A DNA stretch of 64,000 nt from Metabacillus_B sp050107715 (lineage in GTDB: Bacteria; Bacillota; Bacilli; Bacillales; Bacillaceae). The stretch spans positions 352,039 to 416,038 of the forward strand of contig NZ_JBNILN010000003.1 of assembly GCF_050107715.1 (NCBI RefSeq). Direction: 5' to 3'. This document shows, piece by piece, positions 52,440 to 60,932 of the stretch. The notes beneath the pieces are model-generated. The model worked only from the letters and a program-made list of their open reading frames with translations. It was not told the DNA's origin and ran no database searches. Numbering within the stretch: position 1 is the stretch's first letter; every line of letters begins with the position of its first letter. The position numbers and the translations under genes are program-made.

Positions 52440-53243
52440 ATGGCGTTTCTTAAACCGCAGCAGATTGCGGAGAAAACGATTGAAGCGGGTGTAAGCAAAA
52501 CAAAACTGACTTTCCCTGCGATACTCATTTTAGGATTTCTTGGAGGGGCCTTCATTTCACTGGGGTTTTTGCTGGATATAAGGGTTGTGGGTAATCTGCC
52601 GGAGGAATGGGGCAGCTTTGCCTCTCTTTTGGGCGGAGCCGTATTTCCTGTAGGGCTCGTGCTGATTGTGCTTGCCGGCGGGGAGTTATTAACCGGGAAC
52701 ATCATGGCGGTGTCCATGGCCGTTTACGCGAAAAAGATTTCGATTAAAGACCTCGGAATAAACTGGCTTTATGTACTGCTGACTAATTTTGCAGGTGCTT
52801 TGTTTGTAGCCTATTTTTTCGGGCATGTCGTCGGACTTACAGAAACGGGGCCGTTTCTGGATACCACCGTGTCCATGGCCGGTGCTAAACTTGATGAGAC
52901 ATTCCTCCAGACCTTTGTTTCAGCAATCGGATGCAACTGGCTCGTCTGTCTGGCGATTTGGCTCGCAACCGGGTCGGAAGATGCAGGCGGAAAAATACTC
53001 GGAATCTGGTTTCCGATCATGGCTTTTGTTGCCATCGGCTTCCAGCATGTTGTCGCTAACATGTTTTTAATCCCGGCAGCTATTTTTGCAGGCTACTTTA
53101 CGTGGTTCGATTATTTATCCAACTTTGTTCCAACTTTGCTTGGCAACATTGCTGGAGGAGCCATTTTCGTTGGAATGGCATACTTTATCACTTATGCAAA
53201 GAAAACGGAAAAAAAGGCGGTCCAGTCAAGGAAGGTTTCCTGA
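52440..53243 (+). CDS. Formate/nitrite transporter (FocA/NirC family)
   Basis: A 267-residue channel-like membrane protein with six membrane helices. FLGGAFISLGFLLDI, GAVFPVGLVLIVLAGGELLTGN and AIGCNWLVCLAIWLA, plus GFQHVVANMFLIPAA, are the family signature regions (HVVANM holds the central histidine). It would move formate or nitrite. ATG 52440 follows CGGAGGAGAG. Placement next to fdhD and moaA supports formate as substrate; that is inference. Confidence 0.88.
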   Translation: MAFLKPQQIAEKTIEAGVSKTKLTFPAILILGFLGGAFISLGFLLDIRVVGNLPEEWGSFASLLGGAVFPVGLVLIVLAGGELLTGNIMAVSMAVYAKKISIKDLGINWLYVLLTNFAGALFVAYFFGHVVGLTETGPFLDTTVSMAGAKLDETFLQTFVSAIGCNWLVCLAIWLATGSEDAGGKILGIWFPIMAFVAIGFQHVVANMFLIPAAIFAGYFTWFDYLSNFVPTLLGNIAGGAIFVGMAYFITYAKKTEKKAVQSRKVS

Positions 53244-53533
53244 TCCAACTGCAGGTTTTTTTTTCTCCGCAGCAAGGTATTCGCGCGTATAATTTTATCA
53301 GCATTTATCTTAAGTTTTTGATAAAGTTAAATAGGGATTGCCCGGGTGGGGGGCCGGTTTCCGGACGCTCAAAAAAATTCGTTTGCCTGCCCGGTCATAT
53401 GGCATCCAGGAAAATGAACCCTGTGCACCGAAACCAGTCTCTATTCAATACGTTATTTCCCCTTTCCATGGTATGGGCTATATTTCAAAACAGGTAATGG
53501 ATACAAATAGAACCGCAGGCAGGAGTGAGGATA

Positions 53534-54829
53534 ATGGTTGAAAAACGGTCTCCGATTTCCGTCAGCGAGGCAGTCAGGAAAGTCATGGGTTTGCTTGAGC
53601 CTGGAGACGTTGAAAGGGTTCCACTTGAAGAAGCATACGGACGTTTTTTGGCGGAGGATCTTATAGCAGATCATGATGTTCCTGCATTCGACAGGTCCCC
53701 TTATGATGGATTTGCTATCAGAGCAGAGGATACGATAGCTGCTTCCGCTGAAAATCCAGCTGTTTTCGAAGTGACAGGCGAAATCGGAGCGGGCTCGTTA
53801 TATACAAAAGCTGCTGAAAAAGGCCATGCTGTCCGTATTATGACCGGAGCGGCATTGCCGGCAGGATTTAATGCAGTGGTCATGCTTGAGCTTGTGAAAG
53901 AGAAATCCGTGCAAGGAAGAAAGCTGATTGAGATCAGCCGTACATATAAAAAGGGAGACAATATCTCCTTTAAAGGTGAAGATACCCTTGAAGGTTCAGT
54001 CCTTTCAGAAAGAGGAACAATCATCAACCCCGGGATTTCCGCTCTTCTGGCAACGTTTGGCTATGAGAGCGTGCCTGTTGCTAAACAACCTGTAGTTGGT
54101 GTGCTTGCCACAGGCAGCGAGCTTTTAGAACCAGGTGAGCCTATTAAGCCCGGGAAGATCAGGAACAGCAATGCTTACATGGTCCTCTCTCAAATCAAAA
54201 GAGCCGGGGCAGATCCTCTGTATCTCGGGAAGCTGCCGGATGATCTGGACCAGTGTTTTACTACCGTTCGGTCAGCTCTCGAGAAAGTTGACTTTCTTAT
54301 CACCACTGGAGGGGTCTCAGTAGGGGACTATGACTACATACCTGCAGTGTACGAAAAGCTGAACGCCTCTGTCCTTTTCAATAAAGTTGCGATGCGTCCG
54401 GGAAGCGTGACGTCCGCCGCTGAACTTAACGGAAAGCTGCTATTCGGACTTTCAGGAAATCCGTCCGCCTGTTATGTAGGTTTTGAATTGTTTGTGAGGC
54501 CTGTAATCCGCGTGAGCCAGGGAAGTGCATATCCTCATTTAAAAAAGGTTAAAGCGGTATTAGGAGCGGATTTTAAAAAACCTAATCCGTTTATGAGGTT
54601 TGTCAGGGCGCGAATGGAATTTTCAGAGGGAGGAAAGGTGTCGGTCACTTCTTCAGGATTCGATAAGTCCAGTGCGGTCTCATCGCTTGCAGATGCTGAT
54701 GCTTTTATTGTTCTTCCTGGAGGAACAAGAGGGTATGAAAAAGGAATGTCCGTTGATGCACTTTTGCTGAGCGGCGGTTTGGGAAGTGAGTGGCCATGGG
54801 AAAACATTGTGCCATCCTACAGGTCGTAG
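53534..54829 (+). CDS. moeA: Molybdopterin molybdenumtransferase
   Basis: Inserts molybdate into adenylated molybdopterin. The 431-residue protein has DVPAFDRSPYDGFAIRAED, IMTGAALPAGFNAVV, the MoeA/MogA core with VLATGSELLEPG and TTGGVSVGDYDY, and GLSGNPSACYVGFELFV near the end. ATG 53534 follows AGGAGTGAGG; the ATG lies 9 nt inside a longer frame. Leads the moeA-mobB-moaE-moaD run. The preceding 53244-53520 contains no recognised gene. Confidence 0.96.
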   Translation: MVEKRSPISVSEAVRKVMGLLEPGDVERVPLEEAYGRFLAEDLIADHDVPAFDRSPYDGFAIRAEDTIAASAENPAVFEVTGEIGAGSLYTKAAEKGHAVRIMTGAALPAGFNAVVMLELVKEKSVQGRKLIEISRTYKKGDNISFKGEDTLEGSVLSERGTIINPGISALLATFGYESVPVAKQPVVGVLATGSELLEPGEPIKPGKIRNSNAYMVLSQIKRAGADPLYLGKLPDDLDQCFTTVRSALEKVDFLITTGGVSVGDYDYIPAVYEKLNASVLFNKVAMRPGSVTSAAELNGKLLFGLSGNPSACYVGFELFVRPVIRVSQGSAYPHLKKVKAVLGADFKKPNPFMRFVRARMEFSEGGKVSVTSSGFDKSSAVSSLADADAFIVLPGGTRGYEKGMSVDALLLSGGLGSEWPWENIVPSYRS

Positions 54830-55329
54830 GCTACCAGAACAGCGGGAAAACAAGACTAATGGAAAACTTAATAGCCCGTGCGTCCGGTTTGGGCCTGAAT
54901 GTCGGATCACTTAAGCATCATGGACACGGAGGTGCTCCGGATCTGCATGGAAAAGACAGCTCCAGACATTTTGAAGCTGGAGCAGCAGTTTCAGCAGCTG
55001 AAGGTGCCGGAGTGCTCCAGCTTTCTGCTAGGCTGGAAGGGTCTGCTCTGGAGGAACTTATACAATTTTATTCGCATTTTAACCTGGATGTCCTCTTTAT
55101 TGAAGGGTATAAGCACGCCCGGTACCCAAAAGCGGTGCTCATTGAAAAGGAAGAGGATCTTTCTTTGCTTGACCAGTTAACCGGCATTATTTGCGTCATC
55201 ACAGATTTGACGGTTCCCCCTTTGCCGGGTATTGAATTCTTTACGAAACAGCAAGTGGCACAATCTATTGATTTTATGATAAAGAAGGCGGTGAAACAGA
55301 TTGACAGAGAAGATATTTTGCCTGACTGA
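54796..55329 (+). CDS. mobB: Molybdopterin-guanine dinucleotide biosynthesis adaptor protein
   Basis: A 177-residue GTP-binding protein that assists MobA. The P-loop is VVGYQNSGKTRLMENL near residue 10; LKHHGHGG and DVLFIEGYKHARYPKAVLI are family blocks. It overlaps the moeA 3' end by 34 bp in another frame; ATG 54796 or the GTG 6 nt earlier may be used, both behind GGGAAGTGAG. Co-transcribed with moeA and moaE. Confidence 0.92.
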   Translation: MGKHCAILQVVGYQNSGKTRLMENLIARASGLGLNVGSLKHHGHGGAPDLHGKDSSRHFEAGAAVSAAEGAGVLQLSARLEGSALEELIQFYSHFNLDVLFIEGYKHARYPKAVLIEKEEDLSLLDQLTGIICVITDLTVPPLPGIEFFTKQQVAQSIDFMIKKAVKQIDREDILPD

Positions 55330-55774
55330 GGAGCAGATCTCCGCTGAGGGGGTTATTCAAAAGGTGGAAAGAAGAGAAGCGGGCGCGATCACAGTCTTTA
55401 TCGGGACCGTCCGGGAGCTTACAGATGGCAAAAAGACTCTTCATTTAGAGTACGAGGCATATAAGCCAATGGCTGAAAAAATGCTCGCTCAAATTGGAGA
55501 AGAAATCAGCCATCAGTGGCCCGACGCTGTGACCGCCATAACCCACCGGACAGGCCGGCTTGAGATATCTGATATTGCGGTCGTCATTGCAGTCTCATCC
55601 CCGCACAGGAAAACAGCTTATGAAGCAAACGAGTATGCCATCGAGCGGATTAAGCAGATCGTTCCTATTTGGAAGAAAGAGTTTTGGCAGGACGGGACAA
55701 AGTGGATCGGTGATCAGCTTGAAAAAAAGGCATATCCTGAAGGGAAACCGCCAGAAGGAGGCATGAGAACATGA
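55301..55774 (+). CDS. moaE: Molybdopterin synthase catalytic subunit
   Basis: Large subunit of molybdopterin synthase, which adds two sulfurs from MoaD thiocarboxylate to precursor Z. The 157-residue protein has GAITVFIGTVRE, LEYEAYKPMAEKML, HRTGRLEISDIAV and VSSPHRKTAYEA, and KKEFWQDGTKWIG with the conserved lysines. It begins with TTG and overlaps mobB by 29 bp; its stop overlaps moaD by 4 bp, indicating tight translational coupling. Confidence 0.94.
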   Translation: MTEKIFCLTEEQISAEGVIQKVERREAGAITVFIGTVRELTDGKKTLHLEYEAYKPMAEKMLAQIGEEISHQWPDAVTAITHRTGRLEISDIAVVIAVSSPHRKTAYEANEYAIERIKQIVPIWKKEFWQDGTKWIGDQLEKKAYPEGKPPEGGMRT

Positions 55775-56004
55775 TTACCATTTTGCTATTTGCAGCCAAT
55801 CGTGAATCCGCTGGAACGGATAAAATTGAATTGGAAGCAGCAGGAAGCTCAGTACGGCAGCTTAAAGAACAGCTGGAATTGCTGTACCCAGGTTCTGCCT
55901 TCAAACATTCTATGGCCGCGATCGATGAAAGCTTTGTCCCGGATGAAGCATTAGTAAAAGCGGGAGATACCGTCGCTTTCATTCCGCCTGTCAGCGGGGG
56001 ATAA
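55771..56004 (+). CDS. moaD: Molybdopterin synthase sulfur-carrier subunit
   Basis: Ubiquitin-fold small subunit, 77 residues, ending in the Gly-Gly (PPVSGG) that is converted to a thiocarboxylate. LFAANRESAGTDKIELE and VRQLKEQLELLYPG are typical. Activation normally needs a MoeB-type adenylyltransferase, which is not in this window. Four-base overlap with moaE. Confidence 0.94.
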   Translation: MITILLFAANRESAGTDKIELEAAGSSVRQLKEQLELLYPGSAFKHSMAAIDESFVPDEALVKAGDTVAFIPPVSGG

Positions 56005-56040
56005 CGGATTTGTGATTATTATGTTTAAGGATGAATTTGA

Positions 56041-56802
56041 ATGAAATACATAATCGCCCTTTTTACCCTATTGATGATAGGCGGCTGCTCAGGAGCAGAA
56101 CCTAGTAAAACAGAAATTACTGTATCTGCTGCAGCCAGTCTGAAGGAAGTACTGCAAGATATAAACGATGATTTCCAGCAGGCTAATCCCAATATCCGTG
56201 TATCCTTTAACTTTGGCGGCTCAGGTACCCTTCGCCGGCAGATTTTACAGGGTGCTCCAGCCGATTTGTTTTTCTCCGCTGCTGAGGATCATTTTGAAGA
56301 GCTGAAAAAGGAAGGGCTTGTAGATGAATCGCATTCTGGCAATCTTGCAGGAAATGAAATGGTTCTTATAACAGCTAAAGACAATCAGGATATTCAGTCA
56401 TTCCAGGACTTGCCGAACATGAAAGGCCCATTTTCCATCGGGACTCCTGAGTCGGTCCCTGCCGGAAAATACGCAAAAGAAGCGCTAAAAAACCTCAAGC
56501 TATGGGAGAAGGTCAGCAGCGGGATTGTATACGGAAAGGATGTAAGACAAGTTTTAACCTATGTCAGCACAGGAAACGCCCAGGCGGGAATTGTCTACCG
56601 GACAGATGCTGCTTCTTCTGGAGACGTAAAGTTTATTGCAGCGCCGCCGGCCGGCTCTTATTCGCCGATTGTTTACCCCCTCGGAATCCTGAAGCAAACC
56701 TCCCATCCTCAGGAAGCGAAAGCCTTTTATGAATTTTTAAGAGGAGAGAAAGCTGCGGAGGTTTTCGAAAAATACGGATTCTCCAGAGTGAATGGGGAAT
56801 AA
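56041..56802 (+). CDS. modA: Molybdate ABC transporter substrate-binding lipoprotein
   Basis: A 253-residue periplasmic-binding-type protein. The N-terminal signal ALFTLLMIGGCSG has a lipobox with Cys near 16, so it is anchored outside the membrane. VSAAASLKEVLQDI, FNFGGSGTLRRQILQGAPADLFFSA and GIVYGKDVRQVLTYVSTGNAQAG are ModA signatures, with oxyanion-binding serines near the start. It overlaps modB by one base. No modC ATPase gene follows in the window. Confidence 0.95.
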   Translation: MKYIIALFTLLMIGGCSGAEPSKTEITVSAAASLKEVLQDINDDFQQANPNIRVSFNFGGSGTLRRQILQGAPADLFFSAAEDHFEELKKEGLVDESHSGNLAGNEMVLITAKDNQDIQSFQDLPNMKGPFSIGTPESVPAGKYAKEALKNLKLWEKVSSGIVYGKDVRQVLTYVSTGNAQAGIVYRTDAASSGDVKFIAAPPAGSYSPIVYPLGILKQTSHPQEAKAFYEFLRGEKAAEVFEKYGFSRVNGE

Positions 56803-57464
56803 TGGCTGCCTCATTTTGGAGCCCAGTCCTCCTTTCCGCTCAAATCGCCGTTGTGTCGACCATGATTGTAGCGCTGGCAGGGATAAGCGCCGCTGTTTTC
56901 ATGGCCAAAAGATCGTTTAAAGGGAAAGTGCTCCTGGAAACGTTCCTTTTGCTGCCATTGGTTTTCCCCCCCTCTGTGACAGGTTTTTTGCTAATTGTTG
57001 TTTTCGGAACCCGGAGCCCGGCAGGACAATTAATCCTTACTATTTTCGGTTCCCCCGTCATGTTCACCTGGTGGGCAGGTGTGATCGCATCTTCCGTAGT
57101 GGCTTTTCCGCTCATGTATCAGGCAGTTAAAACAGGCTTGCAGGCAATCGATGGTGACATTGAGGACGCAGCAAAGGTTGACGGAGCTGGAGCCGGAAAG
57201 GTAATATGGCACATTTCTCTCCCGCTTGCATTAAGCTCCATTTTAACCGGGCTCATTTTAAGCTTTGCAAGAGCGCTTGGGGAATTCGGAGCCACCCTGA
57301 TGTTTGCAGGCAATATCCCGGGTAAGACACAAACGGTTCCTACAGCCATTTATATGGCCATTGAATCCGGGGATATGGAGCTTGCCTGGATGTGGGTCCT
57401 CACCATTGTTGCCCTTTCATTTATTATGCTTGCTGCTGTATCCTTCCACAGCTCGAGAAAATAG
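56802..57464 (+). CDS. modB: Molybdate ABC transporter permease
   Basis: A 220-residue inner-membrane permease with five to six helices. PLVFPPSVTGFLLIVVFG and the EAA loop region DAAKVDGAGAGKVIWHISLPLA, then RALGEFGATLMFAGN, are ModB hallmarks. It pairs with ModA for molybdate import. Because modC is missing nearby, an ATPase from elsewhere must energise it, or the gene lies outside the window. Confidence 0.94.
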   Translation: MAASFWSPVLLSAQIAVVSTMIVALAGISAAVFMAKRSFKGKVLLETFLLLPLVFPPSVTGFLLIVVFGTRSPAGQLILTIFGSPVMFTWWAGVIASSVVAFPLMYQAVKTGLQAIDGDIEDAAKVDGAGAGKVIWHISLPLALSSILTGLILSFARALGEFGATLMFAGNIPGKTQTVPTAIYMAIESGDMELAWMWVLTIVALSFIMLAAVSFHSSRK

Positions 57465-57569
57465 CCATATTCCAGTTGATTATGGCAGAATTGGCAATCA
57501 GGGGCATCTTATGAGATAATACACAGGTTCAGAAACATACAATTAAGCAGAAGCAGGATGTGAGCTTTC

Positions 57570-57944
57570 ATGATTAAAATCACCATGCCTTCACCAGATT
57601 TGGTTATTAGAAGGAATGAGCAGCAGAGAACCCAGGGTACAATTGACATCAGCGACAAATATGGTTTCACAGAGTACATGAAAATTCCAAGAGACAAGGG
57701 CGGAATTTTTATGTTTTATAACCTTCACGATGAATTGCTGTTCGTCGGGAAGGCAAGAAAACTCAGACAGAGAATTAAGAAGCATTTCGAAGATACCGTT
57801 TCTCCTGTAAAGGACAATAGAGATGAGATCAGCACCATAGAGGTATGTGTCGTAGAGGATCCTATGGAACGCGAGATATATGAGACGTATGCCATCAACA
57901 TGCGTAAGGCAAAATATAATATTGATAAGGTTTTCTTTAAATAA
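57570..57944 (+). CDS. GIY-YIG domain protein (UvrC N-terminal-like, YurQ type)
   Basis: A 124-residue protein with a degenerate GIY-YIG nuclease core: GGIFMFYN replaces GIY, LLFVGKARKLRQRIKKHF supplies the second half with the conserved Gly and Arg, and DPMEREIYETYAINMRKAKYN supplies the catalytic-type glutamate and Asn. It resembles Bacillus YurQ, annotated as a UvrC-like excision endonuclease. Whether it cuts DNA is unproven. DUF1292 gene follows 25 bp later. Confidence 0.8.
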   Translation: MIKITMPSPDLVIRRNEQQRTQGTIDISDKYGFTEYMKIPRDKGGIFMFYNLHDELLFVGKARKLRQRIKKHFEDTVSPVKDNRDEISTIEVCVVEDPMEREIYETYAINMRKAKYNIDKVFFK

Positions 57945-57969
57945 ATCCGCTTGTTAAGGAGGAATCCGC

Positions 57970-58230
57970 ATGGATCGTGTAGAGGTTGGAGACGTGTTTA
58001 TCATTGAGGACGAGGACGGCAAGGAGCAGGAGCTTGAAGTTCTTGGTACAGCAGATATTCAAGGCCGTCAATATGCGGCTGTAGGATTTTCGGAAGACAT
58101 TCAGCAAGAGACTGCAGAAGAAATTGAACTTTTCTTCTTAAGAGTGGAAGAGGATGGAGAGCTCGCTGAGATAGAGAGCGATGAAGAGTTCGAAGAAGTG
58201 ACATCAGCGTTTGAAAGCCAAATTGAATAG
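57970..58230 (+). CDS. DUF1292-family acidic protein
   Basis: An 86-residue, highly acidic cytoplasmic protein (FIIEDEDGKEQELEVL, EEIELFFLRVEEDGELAEIESDEEFEEV) of the YrzB/DUF1292 family; function unknown. The ATG follows AAGGAGG. A terminator hairpin follows. Confidence 0.82.
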   Translation: MDRVEVGDVFIIEDEDGKEQELEVLGTADIQGRQYAAVGFSEDIQQETAEEIELFFLRVEEDGELAEIESDEEFEEVTSAFESQIE

Positions 58231-58239
58231 TCTATATCT

Positions 58240-58265
58240 AAAAGAGGGGGCTCCCCTCTTTTCTT
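58240..58265 (+). terminator. Rho-independent terminator
   Basis: AAAAGAGGGG, loop GCT, CCCCTCTTTT and a T-rich tail. Confidence 0.88.
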
Positions 58266-58332
58266 TTATAATGTCCATTGCTACGCTTGTAACGAAAATA
58301 AAACATAGAAAAGCTTATCGTATAAGGGATGG

Positions 58333-59283
58333 ATGGAAATGAGATCATCAGAGTCTTTTGTTTACGCCTATACATACAGTAAAGAGGAGCATTCCCTTTG
58401 CATGCTGGAATTAAGGTCCCTGTTCGGAGAGGAAGTTCCGGAAGGGCTTTTTTTAAGTGGAAAGGATATTCCTGCCGGAAGGAGCCCATTTATAAGAGAA
58501 AAGGTAGGAGTCTTCTTTGAAGCAGAAACCCTTACAGAGATTTCGGCTCAGCTTGGGCAATTGAAGCTCGGAAATGAGACATTTAAAATCATTTGCCTGA
58601 AAAGCAGCGAATTGCCGGAAGGGGGCGCGATTGATTACAAGGAAAGACGCTTGATCGAACGCGAGCTCGGCCAGTATATTGAAGGAGAGGCGGACGTTCA
58701 TCACCCAGACAGAATGTATGGAATTGCTGCACTGAACGGCAAGTGGTATTTCGGGAGTTATGACCGTAGCGAAGCGGTTTGGCTGCAGCATATAAAAAAA
58801 CCCCGTCAATATTCCACGGCTCTCAGCACAAGGCTTGCAAGGGCAGTCGTCAACATAGCCGTACCCGATCCGAAAGGAGTGTCTGTAATCGACCCTTGCT
58901 GCGGAATTGGCAACATCCTTGTGGAGGCACTATCTATGGGGGTTCAGATTAGTGGACGTGACATCAATCCGCTGGCCGTAACTGGAGCAAGAGAAAACAT
59001 TGCCTATTTCGGATTAATCGGGGAGGTTGCAGTCGGGCCAATCGAAAAGGTAACGGCCCGTTATGATACAGCAGTGATTGACCTGCCCTACAATTTATAT
59101 ACCCATATCACACATGAAGAACAGGAATCAATTATCCAAAGTGCAAGACGGATTGCTGATCGCTGTGTCTTCGTAACCATTGATCCGATTGACCGGGAGC
59201 TCACTAATGCAGGATTTAAAGTTATTGACAGGGGTTTTGCTGTAAAAAGCAGGTTTAAGCGGGAGATCGTGGTCTGTATATAA
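58333..59283 (+). CDS. TRM11-family RNA methyltransferase
   Basis: A 316-residue SAM-dependent methyltransferase of the UPF0020/TRM11 class. The N-terminal half is a THUMP-like substrate-binding region; the catalytic half has SVIDPCCGIGNILVEALSMG (SAM motif I), the acidic GRDINPLAVTGA and DLPYNLY, the last replacing the usual DPPY. Probably modifies a tRNA guanosine (N2 methylation in relatives). The start is either ATG 58333 or ATG 58339; the ribosome site is weak for both. Confidence 0.82.
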   Translation: MEMRSSESFVYAYTYSKEEHSLCMLELRSLFGEEVPEGLFLSGKDIPAGRSPFIREKVGVFFEAETLTEISAQLGQLKLGNETFKIICLKSSELPEGGAIDYKERRLIERELGQYIEGEADVHHPDRMYGIAALNGKWYFGSYDRSEAVWLQHIKKPRQYSTALSTRLARAVVNIAVPDPKGVSVIDPCCGIGNILVEALSMGVQISGRDINPLAVTGARENIAYFGLIGEVAVGPIEKVTARYDTAVIDLPYNLYTHITHEEQESIIQSARRIADRCVFVTIDPIDRELTNAGFKVIDRGFAVKSRFKREIVVCI

Positions 59284-59301
59284 TCGTGTGGAATGTAACG
59301 T

Positions 59302-59397
59302 ATTTCCAATAGCAGTCTCCCTCTTTACACGTGTGAAGGTGCGACCGCACCAACGGTAAGGGGGGAGCCATTTCGATCGCCCTGCAGCCCAAGGGCA
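59302..59397 (+). repeat. IS200/IS605 leader-derived repeat, copy B
   Basis: TTTCCAATAGCAGTCTCCC, hairpin CTTTACAC/GTGTGAAG (the position-4 pair is T-G where copy A has C-G), hairpin GGTGC/GCACC, AACGGTAAGG, closing TCTCCC/GGGGGA, then a degenerate GCAGCCCAAGGGC end. It is full length but lacks a transposase and directly precedes the low-GC Rrf2/flavoprotein pair. Confidence 0.72.
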
Positions 59398-59399
59398 TT

Positions 59400-59440
59400 A
59401 AAAGTCCGATTTTCCAATATAATATTGGACTTTTTTCTTT
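59400..59440 (+). terminator. Terminator hairpin after repeat copy B
   Basis: AAAGTCC/GGACTTT with an internal CCAATAT/ATATTGG stem and a T-rich tail. Confidence 0.75.
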
Positions 59441-59540
59441 ACTCCGGAAAAGCGCCTGCCTGTTGATTAAACGCAGGATTTGACATGAAAAACTCTACTG
59501 GATATTATGGATATATTAAGTCTACAATAGGATGGATAAT

Positions 59541-59945
59541 ATGAAGTTAACAAAAGCAACCAACTATGCTCTCCACACCATGTTATTTTTAGCTGTTAAT
59601 ACCCCCGATGAGCATATTGGTGTGGCAAAATTAGCCGAACGCCAAGAGGTTTCAACGACCTATTTATCTAAGATCCTAACAAAATTAGTAAAGTCGGGTA
59701 TGATTGAATCTGTCTCAGGGGCTAATGGCGGCTATAAATTAAAACCGGGCTGGGAAGAACTTTCATTACTTGATGTAATAAAAGCCGTTGAAGGTTTGAC
59801 GCCTATTTTTGAGTATTGTCTCAGCCACAATCCTGATTGCTTAATTCAGAAAGCAATCGAATCAGCCGAGGAAAAGCTTTTAAATGAATTGAATCAAACG
59901 CGAATAGCTGAACTGGCTAACAAAATGAATGAGAAATCTATATAA
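59541..59945 (+). CDS. Rrf2-family transcriptional regulator
   Basis: A 134-residue winged-helix regulator: LTKATNYALHTMLFLA start, AKLAERQEVSTTYLSKIL recognition region, GANGGYKL wing and a C-terminal helix with Cys in EYCLSHNPDCLIQ, which may sense redox or FeS status. ATG 59541 follows AGGATGG; an in-frame ATG at 59532 is less likely. With the next gene it forms a low-GC island flanked by repeat copies B and C. It probably controls the flavoprotein gene. Confidence 0.85.
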   Translation: MKLTKATNYALHTMLFLAVNTPDEHIGVAKLAERQEVSTTYLSKILTKLVKSGMIESVSGANGGYKLKPGWEELSLLDVIKAVEGLTPIFEYCLSHNPDCLIQKAIESAEEKLLNELNQTRIAELANKMNEKSI

Positions 59946-60021
59946 ATCAGGATTTCTTTTATTCAAATTGTAGATATTAAGACTCTATAATATACAGTAT
60001 AGACAGGGAGGAAAATAATTG

Positions 60022-60927
60022 ATGAATATACATGATTGTATTGTAATTGGTGCAGGACCAGCTGGATTAAGTGCAGCCCTAACTTTAGGGAGAGCGCGCA
60101 GAGGGGTTGCCATATTTGATAATGGAACAAATCGAAATCGTGTAACACAAGAGTCACATGGCTTTATAACAAGAGATGGAATTAAACCACAAGAATTTAA
60201 AAATATAGCAATGAAAGAATTAGAATCTTATCCTTCTGTGTCCATCTCAAATGAGACAGTTATTGAGGTAAATAAAGATGTTCAAAAAAACTTACTTTTA
60301 GTCAATACATCGAACAATAATAGTTATTTAACAGAAAAAATCCTGTTAGCTACCGGTATACAAGAAGAATTCCCCTTATCACAGATTAAGCAGTATTACG
60401 GTAAAAGTTTGTTCAGCTGTCCATATTGTGATGGCTGGGAGCTTAGAGATAAGCCGTTAGCAATAATTGCAGTAAAGGATGACCACATTATTCATATGAC
60501 TAAATTGGTTTTTAATTGGTCAAATGATTTAATCGTTTTTACTAATGGTCATCTACTATCAAATAAAGTGCGAAATGATTTTGAAAATAAAAAGATTAAG
60601 GTCTATACAGAAGTTATTAAAAACTTACATGGAGATGATGGAAACTTAGAAAGTATTGAATTAGAATCAGGTGCGAACATTCTAAGAAGTGGCGGCTTCG
60701 CAGTTCCAAGTTTTTATCGCCCAAATAAATTTGCTGAACAATTAAACTGCCAAGTTGATGAAAACGGAGGAATTATCACCGACGGTGCTGGACGAACAAC
60801 AGCAAATGGGATATATATTGCAGGTGAAACTGAAAAGGCAGGACCCTTTTCTTTGATCATAGCTGCAGGCGACGGCAATAAGGCGGCTTCAAGTATAAAC
60901 ATGGATCTAACATTAGATAGATTTTAA
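60022..60927 (+). CDS. Thioredoxin reductase-like NAD(P)/FAD oxidoreductase
   Basis: A 301-residue flavoprotein. VIGAGPAGLSAALTLGRA is the FAD-binding motif near the start; SCPYCDGWE is a redox CxxC near residue 133; the C-terminal TDGAGRTTANGIYIAGE is the second FAD motif. NAD(P) binding lies between. It resembles TrxB-like reductases found beside Rrf2 regulators; electron acceptor unknown. ATG 60022 follows GGGAGG at 10 nt. Clearly more AT-rich than neighbouring genes, suggesting transfer. Confidence 0.86.
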   Translation: MNIHDCIVIGAGPAGLSAALTLGRARRGVAIFDNGTNRNRVTQESHGFITRDGIKPQEFKNIAMKELESYPSVSISNETVIEVNKDVQKNLLLVNTSNNNSYLTEKILLATGIQEEFPLSQIKQYYGKSLFSCPYCDGWELRDKPLAIIAVKDDHIIHMTKLVFNWSNDLIVFTNGHLLSNKVRNDFENKKIKVYTEVIKNLHGDDGNLESIELESGANILRSGGFAVPSFYRPNKFAEQLNCQVDENGGIITDGAGRTTANGIYIAGETEKAGPFSLIIAAGDGNKAASSINMDLTLDRF

Positions 60928-60932
60928 ATGGC

